Source: Chrysemys picta bellii (Eukaryota; Chordata; Testudines; Emydidae). From it: a stretch of DNA of 64,000 nucleotides. The translations under genes were made by a program, and so were the position numbers. Where the stretch lies: positions 5,456,998 to 5,520,997 of the forward strand of contig NC_088791.1 in assembly GCF_011386835.1 (NCBI RefSeq), in the 5' to 3' direction. Numbering within the stretch: the first letter of the stretch is position 1; each line of letters starts with the position of its first letter. This document shows positions 10,448 through 21,602 of this stretch, one piece after another. The notes below the pieces were generated by a model. That model was not told the origin of the DNA. It saw only the letters and a program-made list of their open reading frames with translations, and did not search any database.

Positions 10448-11091
10448 CAGGGCCGTCCTTACCCATATACAAAGTATGCAGCTGCGTAGGGCACCAGGAA
10501 ATTTGCTCCAGCAGCCAGCCCGATCTCCCGCCCAGCTGAGCCAACCAGGAAAGCTGCCCTCACCCACACCCCACCTCTTCCCACCCCTGCTCAGCCCCGC
10601 CCCCACTCCACCCCTTCCCCTGAGCTACATCCTGGGGGACTGCAGCAAGGGTCGGGTCCAACCCCACACTTACCAGGTGGCAGGAAGTGGAGCAACCCAG
10701 CTCCGGCCCAGTCCACACCGCCGGCTCACAGCTGCACCACCGGTGAGTGCTGGGGGGTGGTTCCCCCTTGCCCCCCAAGTCCCAAGGCTGGGAGCCAGGC
10801 GAGCAGAGCGGAGCGGGCCGGGTCGCTCCACTTCCCACCACCCCATGAGTGCGGGGTCGGGCCTGCCCTACAATCACCGGGCGGCAGGAAGTGGAGTGAC
10901 CCGGCCCCAACCTGCTCCGCTCCGCTGGCTTGTGTTGGGGGGTGGTTCCCCGCCCCCCAATCCTGCTCCTGCCCCCCCACAGACCTTGGGCACAGCCGCC
11001 CCCCCCCCCCCCGTGGAGGCCTGGGGCCAGCCCTCCTCCCCCCCACAGGGGGGGCTGCGTAGGGCACCCCCAATGTCTAGGGACAGCCCTG
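10448..11091. mobile_element. Non-autonomous hAT-like element (644 bp)
   Basis: Ends cagggccgtcctta and gtctagggacagccctg form imperfect terminal inverted repeats. Flanks cacgccgg (10440-10447) and cacgcagg (11092-11099) are an 8-bp duplication with one mismatch. The motif gctgcgtagggcacc occurs near both ends. The interior is very G/C-rich, so the open frames across it are compositional. Confidence 0.7.
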
Positions 11092-11099
11092 CACGCAGG

Positions 11100-12506
11100 T
11101 AGTGAGAGCTACAGACAAGCCCTCTCCATTCAGCCAGGCAGGAGGATGTACAAATAATGTTGATGCTGAGAGGCCTAATTAAGAGAAAAGAAAAAAAAAG
11201 TGATAAACAAAGCAGCCTTCCCCAGCCCAGAACAAAGGAGGAACCGGAAGGAGAGAGATGTACAAATCCAGAGCCATACACCCTCCCCAATCCGGAGAGC
11301 AGCCACGCAAATGCATACCCCGACACGCACGCACACCTGGAGACAGCTGCACACGTTCTTTGGGACTGACGTAACAGGGCACGTTCACTGGACTAAAATA
11401 ACCGTCGGCGGGTGGCCATCTGGCCTCCCGCAGCCCCTTGCTAACAGAAGAGATCTGAGGAACAGGAAACATCTCTGTATAGGTGGCTGTGGCACACTGA
11501 TTGCATCATCTTCAGTGCTGTGCATTACCGTCCCTGCGGTGGGGCGAAGGCTGAGCAGAATTGGGCTTTGCTCCCGAGAGTCAAATTATCGGTCGTCCCA
11601 CCCTGGAGGGTTCGGCGTGCAGCAGGTTCTGGGGATTCAGTGAGGCCTGCAGAAACTCAGCTACTGTGCCAGCCGAACCCACCCCCGCAGCTAATGTGAC
11701 GGCAGCGCCTGCGAGGGGTTGGGCTGGGTGCCAGCCTGGGTGAGATGCAGCAAATCGCAGCTCCGGGGGAAAGCTGGGGACAGGGCCGACAGCAAGAGAA
11801 GTAACTGGCTGGGTGTAGGCGGCTCGTGGCTGTGTGAACTGACTGGCCCTGGCTTAGTGCTGAGTCACTGTCTGTCCTCAGCCCAGACACCGTGTGGGCA
11901 GGAACCAGCGTTTACAGGCCTACAGAGCCTCAGCTTTCCTAAATGTCTCCTCCTCCTTCCTTCGCCCTCTGGGAACTAGCTAGCCCTCAGCTGGACGTCG
12001 GCCGATGGCTGGCGAATTGCCTGAGGATTTGGACCATGCAGCATGGGGACACCAGGCCAGGAGGAGGGAGATTTCAAGATGCTGGGTGGCAGGGCTGGGT
12101 CGGGAATCTGGCCTGCATGCCAACCTCGTCTCCTAGCCGTGCCCTAAGACATATTTCCTGTCAACTCCCTGTGCTGCGCCCTCCGTCTTGAGCCAAGGAG
12201 CAATAGGGGGCTGGTAGTCCATATCAGCAGCAGATGCTGAGAGGAGGGAGAATCTATCTAGTCGCCTGTCACTGTGGTATCTGGGCATCTTCTGGCACAG
12301 AGCCCTCAGTGGATTCTATCTGTTCTATTTGTACGGTGCCTAGCACCATCGTATCTAGGCACCGAATACAACATTCCAGTGAGATGAATGGGTGGGAAGG
12401 CGGCAGGGAGGCGTTCATGTCTCATGAAGCCATTGTTTCAGGCTATCTGCAGACTCAGTGTATGCCTTCACCCCAAGGCCTATCCCAGCCTAGTTATGGG
12501 CTGGTG
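11100..12506. other. Intergenic, old repeat scraps only
   Basis: No supported gene. The phrase near 12320-12365 (ttgtacggtgcctagcac) looks like a fragment of an ancient widespread amniote repeat. Nothing else is identified. Confidence 0.35.
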
Positions 12507-13163
12507 TTACATGGTGGATAATCCGCTGAATGTGAGCTCCCACTGTGATGCTGTGGCCAAAAGAGCTAATGAGATCCTGGGAGGCATCAACAGGCGAATC
12601 TGGAGTAGGAGCAGAGAGATTATTTTACCTTTGTATTTGGCAGTGGTGCGACCGCTGCTGGAATCCTGGGTCAGTTCTGGTGTCCACAATTCAAGAAGGA
12701 TGTAGAAACATTGGAGGGGGATCAGAGAAGAGCCAGGAGAATGATTAAAGGATTGGAAAACATGCTTTATAGTGATGGACTCAAAGAGCTCAATCTATTT
12801 AGCTTAACAAAGAGAAGGTTAAAAGGTGACTTGATCACATTCTATAAGTACATAAAAGGTTGTTACAAGGAGGAGGGAGAAAAATTTTTCTTGTTAACCC
12901 CTGAGGATAGGACAAGAAGCAATGGGCTTAAATTCCAGCAAGGGCGGACAGTAGGAAAAACTTCCTAACTGCCAGGGTGGTTAGGCACTGGAATAAATTG
13001 CTTACGGAGCCAGGTTGTAAAATCTCCGTCATTGGAGATTTTTAAGAGCAGGTTGGACAAACACCTGTCAGGGATGGTCTAGATAATACTTAGCCTTGTG
13101 TGCAGGGGACTGGACTAGATGACCTCTTGAGGTCCCTTCCAATTCTATGATTGTATGATTCTA
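12507..13163 (+). mobile_element. CR1 LINE 3' fragment
   Basis: Broken reading frames carry the end of a CR1 reverse transcriptase and the family's 3' signature: aggaaaaacttcctaactg, ggactagatgacctcttgaggtcccttcc, then a short tail of attctatgattgtatgattct repeats. The copy is 5'-truncated, and frameshifts split the protein among 12388-12705, 12545-12748 and 12711-12968. Confidence 0.85.
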
Positions 13164-13184
13164 ATTATCCACAAATATTTAATA

Positions 13185-13488
13185 ATGGGCTTTTCAGTCT
13201 AGCAGAGAACGGTCTTACACAATCCAATGGCTGGAAGGTGAAGCTAGACAAATTCAGAGTGGAAATAAGGTGTAAATTTTTAACGGTGAGAGTATTTAAC
13301 CATTGGAATAATTTATCAAGGGCCATGGTGGATTCTCCATCCCTGATAATTTTTCAATGAGGCTGGATGTCTTTCTAAAAGCTCTGCTCTACGAATTATT
13401 GTGGGGCAGGTCTCTGGCCTGTGATAGCCAGGAGGTCAGACTACATGATCACAATGGTCCCTTCTGGGCTTGGAATCCATGAAACTAC
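13185..13488 (+). mobile_element. CR1 3' fragment of a second subfamily
   Basis: Contains the coding end phrase tttaaccattggaataat and the tail caatggtcccttctgggcttggaatccatgaa. This differs from the tail of the adjacent copy, so two CR1 subfamilies lie head to tail here. It is 5'-truncated. Confidence 0.75.
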
Positions 13489-13489
13489 G

Positions 13490-13800
13490 AGCTACACACC
13501 TAAAACTTAAACTGACCTAGCTTCGTCGCTCATGGTTGTTGAAAACCTGTGCACCCCCTGCACCAGAGTTAGGTTGACCTAACCCCTGGTGTAGATGTGG
13601 CTAGGATGGAAGGCTTCTTCTGTCGTCCTAGCTACCGCCTCCCAGAGAAGAGGATTAACTATAGAGATGGGACAACCCCTTCTGCTGAGGCAGGAAGCAT
13701 CTCCATTGTGCCACTGTAGCGGTGGCAGTGTAGAGATGCCCTGTGGTGCCATAGCTACACCAGCAAAACCCTGCAGTGTAGACAAAGCGTACACCGACTG
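13490..13800. mobile_element. MITE-like sequence
   Basis: Contains several gtgtaga/tctacac-type end motifs (for example tggtgtagatgtggct at 13578 and cagtgtagacaaagc near 13772) and gccatagctacaccagc. These resemble the ends of other MITEs in the window. The true termini and target duplication are not resolved. Confidence 0.35.
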
Positions 13801-13809
13801 AAGGGGTTT

Positions 13810-15195
13810 TTCTGTTGCTGCGGGAACACCACCTCCCTGACCAATGGTAGCTAGGTCAACAAAAGCATTCTTCCATCAACATAACATGGGGGTGAGGTTG
13901 GCATAGGACGTCACTCGGGGGCGGAGGTGTTTCCCATCCCTGAGCCACGTAGCTACGTGAACCGGGCCTGGGGAAGACGACACGGCATCGGTTCACGTTT
14001 GGGAGGTTGTTTCGCAGCCTTGAGGGCTAGGAACAGTTTTAACCACTTGTTGTTAAGGTGAAAGCTGAGATTCTACACAATCCGGATCGGCCACATAAGG
14101 ACCCCAAGGAGGCAGGATCTGTCCCATGGGCCCCGGGTTGGATACTCGTTTTAGAGGGGAATTGTCAGTTTACTTTCTGACAATATATTTTAGATGAAGA
14201 TTCCCAGCACATCGAGCTCTTCCCTCAGGCAGGGGAGTTTATAAATGGAACGATAGTTGTTATTTTCTTACGATAATTGCAGCACCTTATATCACGTCGC
14301 TGTTCTGAGACCGGAACCACTTGAGCTTATTTTTCAAAAGCTCGGCTCTGACCTTAGAAACAGGAGAGGAGAGAGGAGGCCAGGCGGTGGCACAAAAGGA
14401 AGGTGTTAGCTACAGAGGAGGAGCCTGGCCTGTTAAAGTGCCCTTTTGCTGTAGTGGGAGCTCTTTGAATTTAGCCAATCACTGACTCATCCAGAGACCA
14501 AACCACAAAGGAATTTTGCTTTGGAAAGACACTAGTGATTGCACAGAATCTCAGGTGCAGATATGGTCAGACAAGGACCTTTAGAACTGGCCCCATCTGA
14601 CTCCACATCTCTGCTTCCTGCGAGACTCCCTATCCCTCACACAAACCAGCCTTTATTCCCTCTTGCTCCGCAGAACTCCTGCAGCGAGCTAGAGTCCGGC
14701 TTGCTCAGACACCACTGACGCGTTGGAGACGTTCTGGTGGCTGTGGGAGTTCGTGGCAAAAGCAGGGGGCCTGGCTGGATTTCCAGATCTCCCCGTGAAG
14801 GCTGAGGTGCCAGAAGTGGAGCGATTTAGATCTGGACTCGTTGAAAGAGAAGAAAGCTGCACGGTAAGTTTCTTCATTTGCAGAGAGATTTGCATCTCTT
14901 TTTATTGCGGAAGGCTCTGCTCCTGGATTCGCTGCCCGTCCCACACCCGCTTCAGTCCCTGGCAGTTTTGTATGCACAAGGAATGCAGGGTTGACTCAGA
15001 AATGGATCCAGTTGGAAACAGCCACATTGGCACCTTCCCTGATGATGATAAAGTGAAATTCCCCCTCCGCTGCCAGCGAGATCAGGGTCTATGCCGCCCT
15101 TCAGTTGGGGACTTACTGGTTGCATAGGCTTTGTGCTGGCCCTGTCCGGAGGGGTGAATTTCCCCCTGAAAGAAATGCAAGAGCTAGAGCTTTGG
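13810..15195. other. Intergenic, nothing identified
   Basis: A 134-codon frame at 14723-15127 has no recognisable domain and overlaps frames on the other strand, so I do not call it a gene. Confidence 0.35.
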
Positions 15196-15201
15196 TGAGG
15201 T

Positions 15202-16330
15202 TGTGATGTTGTATGATTAAAATATGACCCTCGATATTATTGTTGCTACCACTGTTATATAATCTTATCTGGGGTACATCACGTAAGGTATCAATGGAAA
15301 AGTTACAACCTATCACATATGATTATCCAGTTTGGATGCATGTACCACTTTTGTATCTAGAGTTATGAATATTGACTCTATACCTGTATTTCAAAACACA
15401 AGGTAGTTTGCATCCGGTCTAGGCAGCACATTGTGAATGGGCCGTTCAAGGTGATGGCTATTAACAAACACAATGGGCCATGGAAGCAGCTTCCTGCCTG
15501 GTGAGCCTTCCTGTGGCTGTTTTAGCCAGTCTATGGGTATTGGCTGCTCCTATGACTCACCGAAACGTGCAAGGGCATGTGCCTAGCTCGTGTGACTCAA
15601 CTCTTGTGCCTGTACTTTCCCACAAACTGTGCTAGGAGCTTTGTTTGGGACAGTGACGTTCCCTCCACCTGGGAGAAGGTATAAAAAACCCTGGAAGCAT
15701 CTCCAGTTTGCCTTTTTCCTGCTCTGATCTCTGGACTAAGGACTTACGCTAACAGGAGCATTACAACTAGTGGACTGAAGACTTTCCAAGTTCTTTTGGA
15801 AGTTACCAGAGACATTACAAGCCAGCAGTGTTGTACAAACTTGATCCAAGAATTTTGCAAGGAGTGTATGTATTTGTTTTCCTTGACCATTTTAACCAGG
15901 GGGTCGGGACCCCTGAGGGGGTTGCGAGGTTATTACATAGGGGGTCGCAAGCTGTCAGCCTCCACCCCAAACCCCGCTTTGCCTCCAGCATTTATAATGG
16001 TGTTAAATATATAAACAAGTGTTTTTAATTTATAAGGGGGGTCGCACTCAGAGACTTGCTGTGTGAAAGGGGTCACCAGTACAAAAGTTTGAGAACCACT
16101 GATTTTAACTCTCTCCTCTATCTTTTCTCTTATTAATAAACCTTTAAATATTAGCTACTAAAGGATTGGCAACAGCATGATCATTGGGTACGATCTGATT
16201 TATATATTGACCTGGCTATGTGGCTGATCTCTTCGGATTAGAAGAACCCTTTGTTTGATGAAATTGGTTTTAAATAACCACTCATCGTGAAGTCTAGTCT
16301 GCGGGTGGTGAAACAAGGGCTGGAACGCCT
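15202..16330 (+). mobile_element. Candidate LTR-type sequence interrupted by a hAT element
   Basis: After removing the hAT insertion at 15897-16101, the stretch has a TATA-like box (ggtataaaaaaccc) near 15678 and a polyadenylation signal (aataaa) near 16135, in the order expected of an LTR. The left end tgtgatgtt could be an LTR start. No partner LTR or primer-binding site is seen, and the right edge is uncertain. Confidence 0.35.
15897..16101. mobile_element. Short non-autonomous hAT element (205 bp)
   Basis: Flanked by an exact 8-bp duplication attttaac (15889-15896 and 16102-16109). The right end agtttgagaaccactg is a typical hAT terminus. The left end (cagggggtcggg) is divergent, which suggests loss of the original left terminus. 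Confidence 0.8.
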
Positions 16331-16657
16331 AAGGAGACTGCACGTCTGACTTCTTGTTGATCAATGGGGTGAAACAGAAGTTGACTCTTGTTACTGGCTT
16401 GGCGTAGCTTATGGAAGAATAACCCCCCGTTTGGGGTGGGTCTGCCCCATTTCTCAGCAGACAGAGAAGTGCTGTGATGCTGCTGGAGGGTGGCGGCTCA
16501 ACCTCTCTCTCTCCGCTGCTCGCACACCCTGTCCACGCTACACAGCATAGGAGGTCATGGCTCCGAGCTGATACTGACGAATGCCCCAGCCATGGTGTAA
16601 CAGGGTTTGGACATGCCTGTGTGGATGGGACAATGTTAAGGAGCTGTGCCCTGGGCC

Positions 16658-17405
16658 CAGCGGCGTAGCCAGGGTTGCAGCCGAGGAGGAGCGGTGGAGA
16701 AAAAAGGCACCGGTGGCATGCGCAGGGGCGCCCTGCTTCCCCATCTGGAGTGCTGTCCAGGGCACCGAGACCCCCGGCCACGCTCTCAGGGCCAGAGTCC
16801 CGGCTGGAGCGCCGGGAACCTGCGGCCCCGCTGCGCCGGCCAGAGCACCGGGAGTCCGCGGTCCCGTTCCGCCGGCCGCCCAGAGCACCGGGAGCCAGTA
16901 GGCCAGCCCGCAAAAGAAAGAAAAGAAAAACCCGGAAGCAGCCGAGGGGGGTGGGGGTGGGCAGGGGGTCAGTGCACCGCTGCTGTTGCTACTCACTGAC
17001 AACAACAAAAGAAGTCTCCTCCCCCGACTGGAACTCGTCCATCTTTCCTCTGGCTCGGACCGCAGCCGCTCATGCCGCCAGCCTGTAGCGAATGCCCCAT
17101 CCCCTGATAATGGCGGAGGAGTTATCAGGGGACGGGGATGGGGCGTTTGCTACAGGCTGGCGGCGTGAGCAGCTGCAGTCCGAGCCGGAGGAAAGATGAA
17201 CGAGTTCCAATCGGGGGAGGAGACTATTTTTTGGTGTTGATGAAGTGAATAGCAACAGGGAGGAGACAGCGGAAGGACCCGGAAGCGGCACTGAGTGAGG
17301 CCCGGAAGCGGAAGGACCCAGAAGAGACGCCGAGTAATTATGAAAATTAAAAAGGCGCCACTTTTGGGGAATGTGGTCAGGGGAAACCCCCCAGCTACGC
17401 TACTG
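16658..17405. mobile_element. Non-autonomous hAT element with a long internal palindrome (748 bp)
   Basis: Terminal inverted repeats cagcggcgtagccagg and cccagctacgctactg are flanked by an exact 8-bp duplication cctgggcc (16650-16657, 17406-17413). The centre is an inverted repeat: arms 16984-17110 and 17122-17257 with an 11-base spacer. Open frames on the two strands are mirror images of this palindrome, not genes. Confidence 0.85.
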
Positions 17406-17413
17406 CCTGGGCC

Positions 17414-18536
17414 TGCTTCCAGGGTCCTTACTGGGATTACAGAGCAGCTCCTTTCAGAGGGTGCGGTCCTGTCTACACAGGCAAGACCAGTCCATGTTAC
17501 AACAGAATCATGCTGTCCCTGCTCCCTTCTCACCCCGAGAATTATCCCAAGCAGAGCTTCCTAGAAGCAGGGAGGCGAGAAGAGCAGGAGATTCACTTGA
17601 GTTCACTATGGACCCTGCTGTGTCCATCTGTTAACCAGGGAGGTGCTCAGAGGCCATGGTGACGGGCACCAGTACAACCCCCATGGACACAACACTGCTG
17701 GGGAAGGTGCTGAAACATAGTAATAGCTGTAGCGTAGCTGGGGAATATAGGTCTGCATCCATACAGGCGTAGGGGTCAGCGGGGCACCTGAACTGGAGAC
17801 CTTCTGCTCCAAGAGAACAAGTCCCTATCGCTACAGCAGAGGAGGAGTTCCATTCACTCCATTCACTGCCACTTATCCTCGCTGCAGCCAACTACTAGCG
17901 CTATCCAATGCAACACGGCAGTATGTGACACTGACACCCATATAACAGCTGATACCCACTGCAGAGAGCTATCTATCCTCATCTACTGAGGCGCTGCCGT
18001 AAGAAGTTACCAAATAGCGTTTCAGCAGAGGACTGGGTAGAAACTAGACAAACTCTTCCATCCGCTTAACAAAACAGGTGAAACAGGGATCGGTGGGGCC
18101 AGCCTGGTTCCCAGGAAGTCTTGCTTTACTTCCGTCTCTCTCTGGCATTTCCCCTTCTCTTCTGTCCTGCCCACTGCTCTTGGTTTGTAGTCTAAACCAC
18201 TGAGGATCCTACTCCTGGCATGTCAGAGGAGCGACTCTGTGACCAACACTTATGTCATGAAACTCACAGGCCTCCTCAGGTCTCACTCAGGCAATGCTCC
18301 ATGTGCGGGCTTCATGGAGTAATTTGGTCCATTGACTCCAATGGGGGCGTTATTGGCCTGAGGTCTGTGTCGCAGAGGGGGGTGGTCCTTTATGGGAGCT
18401 GGATTTAGCTCCCCACCCTCGCCTGGCACTAGCCAGCTGTCTCCCAGGTGGTGGATACAAGACCAAAAAGCAGCCTATGTGAGAGCTAGATGGTTGGTGG
18501 GGAGGTAGGAGATTCTGGGTCAGTGGGCTTGCACAC
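17414..18536. other. Intergenic, nothing identified
   Basis: A lone terminus-like motif (tagctgtagcgtagctgggg) at about 17722 resembles the right end of the 16658-17405 element. No gene is supported. Confidence 0.35.
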
Positions 18537-18544
18537 CACCTGGG

Positions 18545-18807
18545 CAGGGGCGGCTCCAGGCACCAGTGCACCAAGCGCGTGCTTGGGGTGGCAAGCCACG
18601 GGGGGCGACCTGCTGATCGCCATGAGGACGTCAATTAGGCTGCCTTCGGCGGCATGCCTGCGGGAGGTCCGCCGCTCCCGCGGTTTCGGCGGCAATTTGG
18701 CGGCGGGTACGCCGAAGCCGCGGGATCGGTGGACCTCCTGCAGGCATGCTGCCGAAAGCCGCCTGACTGCCGTGCTTGGGGCAGCAAAATACACAGAGCC
18801 GCCCCTG
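18545..18807. mobile_element. Non-autonomous hAT-like element (263 bp)
   Basis: Termini caggggcggctcc and agagccgcccctg are inverted repeats. Flanks cacctggg (18537-18544) and catctggg (18808-18815) are an 8-bp duplication with one mismatch. The interior is rich in gccgccg motifs and has internal inverted symmetry (tgcttggggtggcaa / tgcttggggcagcaa near the ends). Confidence 0.7.
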
Positions 18808-19289
18808 CATCTGGGGGGAGGACCTTGCTGGGGATATGTGCTATATAGAGAACAACAGATGCCTGGTCTACACTGCAAAGTTTGACTGGTAAAACCTGAT
18901 TTACTTTGGCACATTTTTGCATACGCGCCCCCTCAGTTTTGAGTCCTGTCAGGGAAGCCCTGACCTTTTGCCAGGGAGCTTCTCCCCGACGCCCGCACAC
19001 CCTCGGTCGGCACTGGTCTACCAGTGGATCGTCTGTCTGGACGCTGCATTACCCGTACCGGTCAAAACTGTCCTCCAGGAACAGCCCCACAATGCCCCTG
19101 TCCTTGCAACGAAGACCACTCTGGCCACAGTTCTGAACTCTGCGGGCCAGGGGCCACCGAGAGAAGAAGCCCAAGCCCGTTTTAAAGTCCCCAGGTACTG
19201 TTGAAATGTTTCTCTTCTTGCCAGCCCACCTTGGCAAGCACGCAGGGCTGGCTCCATGCAACATTCTGGCTAAACCTCGTAGTGCCTCC

Positions 19290-19705
19290 TGGCCCAGGAA
19301 AGAAGTCCTGGATCTCCTCAGTCTTTGGGGAGAAGGGGAAGTACAAGCATAGCTGCCGAACCACAGAAACAAAGGTGTCCATTCAGACGTGTGCAGAGAA
19401 GGGATGCAGCAGCGGGGGTATGGTCAGATGAGCACCGATGCTGGGCGAAGGGGAAGGAGTTGTGGCAGGCCTACCAAAAGGCAAAGGAGGCCAATAGAAA
19501 AGCTGGGGCTGCCCCCCAGATCTGCCGTTTCTATGCGGAGCTGGACGCCTTACTTGGTGGGACCCAGAGGAAGGAACCCCAGAAGTGCCCAACGATGAAG
19601 AGCTCGTCAAGGAGGGGGCGCGATGGCTGCAGACCCCCTGGAGAGCTGAACCTGGCCCAGATGAGCCCAGAGGAGGAACCCATTGCAGAAGGGGAAAGGA
19701 GCTGA
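19290..19705 (+). pseudogene. Harbinger MYB/SANT-like DNA-binding protein remnant
   Basis: One frame near 19305 reads Val-Leu-Asp-Leu-Leu-Ser-Leu-Trp-Gly-Glu then a stop. Another (within 19325-19705) reads Lys-Glu-Leu-Trp-Gln-Ala-Tyr-Gln-Lys-Ala and Cys-Arg-Phe-Tyr-x-Glu-Leu-Asp-Ala-Leu-Leu-Gly-Gly. These are the two halves of the MYB/SANT-like trihelix domain that PIF/Harbinger transposons encode beside their transposase. In that family the protein binds the transposon ends and helps bring in the transposase. At least one frameshift and a stop break it. No transposase is nearby; the element's left end may be near 18861 (tggtctacactgc). Confidence 0.65.
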
Positions 19706-19755
19706 GTTTGGGTGTTTAATTCATGGCTTTTTTCAAACTACAGTATGGCCACATA

Positions 19756-19875
19756 GGGTGACCAGATGTCCCGATTTTATAGGGACTGTCCCGATATTTG
19801 GGGTTTTGTCTTATATCGGCGCCTATTACCCTCCCACCCCCGTCCCTATTTTTCACACTTGCTGTCTGGTCACCC
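19756..19875. mobile_element. Mariner-like MITE (120 bp)
   Basis: Ends gggtgaccaga and tctggtcaccc are exact inverted repeats flanked by TA dinucleotides (19754-19755 and 19876-19877). This fits the TA duplication of Tc1/mariner elements. The interior has inverted symmetry around cccgatatttgggg. Confidence 0.75.
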
Positions 19876-19877
19876 TA

Positions 19878-21347
19878 TGTTCACAGGCTGCCTTGAAGTT
19901 CCTCCCCCTCTCAAAACGGGTGCTGAATGCATGTGGCCAGGGAACAAAGGAATCATCTTTTGCATAGCTGGTTTCTTAGAACATGCATTGCCAGTCATAG
20001 GTGTTGTACTTAAAGTACTGCACAGGATCTTTTCAGGGGGAATAAGGCAAAACGCCACATTTATTAGTAATACATGTATTCATTAACACTGTATCATATG
20101 CATATAATATATTACACTTACACTCACACACACACACACAAACCCATTCCGTCTTGTTGTTACCAATTATTTGCTCCCCTTAACTTCACTGGCCAGGTGA
20201 GTTAGATGGGGGAGGGGGTGGAGCCGGGCTTCTGCCGATCCAGATCGATGCTCCCATGTTGACAAGACGAGACCCGGGGTCCTCTGCAAGACACCTCACT
20301 TTTATAGCAGCTTTTCTCTTATGCAAATCTATACCAGATTCAAACTCTGTGTCTGTGTCCATTGGTCCTTTGTGCTGCTTTCTTTTGAGTGTTGTCCCAA
20401 TACTGCAAAGAGGGTGTTTCCAAAAGAAGGTGCTTGCTTCTAACCCCCAAGGCCGTCAGTATGTCTGCTTGTCTTTAATGAGCCCACTTGACACGTTTTA
20501 TTGTTCTTGGGTCTGGCTCCCAGCCCCTCTCCAACAGTTGAGGCTGTCTGGAGGTGCTGCCTTCCATGCCTTGCTCATCCACACCTCATTCATTCAACAG
20601 GGCAATTGATTAAGAGTGGGGGGGGGGGGGGAGAGCTCTTGTTCTACTGCTAGCAAAAAGAAATTTTTCTTCTATCTTATTCTATCCTTAGGGGCTATAA
20701 TATTATACCAAGGGCAATGCAAAGTTTCTAAATGAGGCTTTGATACAAAGTTCCATGAAAACAGAGGTCACACGTGGGTAGACCCACCACAAGGTTATAT
20801 GAAGAGGCACAATGTAAAGTCATATGAAAATTATCAGAGATTGATCTACATAGGCAAAACAGGAGAGCAAATATTGCAAGCAACGCATCAACATTTACAG
20901 CTGCATGCTTCAGGCAGGGACAGCAAAGAGAATTCCTGGCCACTTAAATCGACGCATCGCCAGGAGAAAGAGAACCATACTGAGCATTCACGGAAAATAC
21001 ATAGGAAATTAAAAAGAATTCTTGCAAGCAGTCCAGTAGCTGTTCACTCAGACCATCTGATTGATTTAAAGCTAAAAGTACACAGCAAACACATATTGCA
21101 AGTATCAAAACGTGCAGTACATTGGTTCAAGTCCAAAACAAACTCCTCGCATGCTGGGCTTGAAATCAGGAGTAGAAGGAAGCAGAGGGGGTTTGTGGCT
21201 GACTCAGGGCATTTGGCTCTGAAGTGGCCTGCAGGGCTAGGCAGTGGTAACCTCCCTTCTTTTCCGGAGTACAGCGCTGATCTTGCCAGGGATCTCCCAT
21301 TAGTCATCTGACACCATTTTGATGAAGTTTGCAAGCAGGCAATCTTT
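19878..21347. other. Intergenic; possible reverse LTR-like sequence, unproven
   Basis: A (CA)n run lies at about 20120-20142 and a poly-G run at about 20617-20631. On the minus strand, ctataaaag near 20300 looks like a TATA box, but no paired LTR is seen. The 170-codon frame at 20799-21311 has no recognisable domain. Confidence 0.3.
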
Positions 21348-21602
21348 GGCCTTGGCTACACGTGAGAATTCACAGCGCTGCCGCTGTGTAGTCGCGCCGC
21401 CAGCGCTGCGAGAGAGCAAGCAAGTATTCCACTTCTCCGAGGGGAATAGCTTGCAGCGCTGCGAGCGAGCATGCAGCGCTGCAAGCGTTGATTACACTGG
21501 TGCTTTACAGCGCTGCACTCGCTGCGCTCGGGGGGGGGGGCGTTTTCACACCCCTGAGCGAAGCAAGTTGCAGTGCTGTACAGCGCCAGTGTAGCCAAGG
21601 CC
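21348..21602. mobile_element. PIF/Harbinger-type MITE (255 bp)
   Basis: Ends ggccttggctacac and gtgtagccaaggcc are perfect 14-bp inverted repeats. The flanking ttt on both sides fits a 3-bp duplication. The interior repeats cagcgctg many times. A 3'-end fragment of the same family lies at 51785-51847. Confidence 0.8.

Noticed and set aside
10299..11102. 267-codon plus-strand frame
   Set aside because: Runs through a hAT-like element (10448-11091) and C-rich sequence; both strands are open for the same reason.
14723..15127. 134-codon frame with a possible internal splice donor (cggtaagt)
   Set aside because: No domain, no partner exon found, and overlapped by minus-strand frames.
20799..21311. 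170-codon plus-strand frame
   Set aside because: No recognised domain or conserved motif; composition is ordinary for non-coding DNA.
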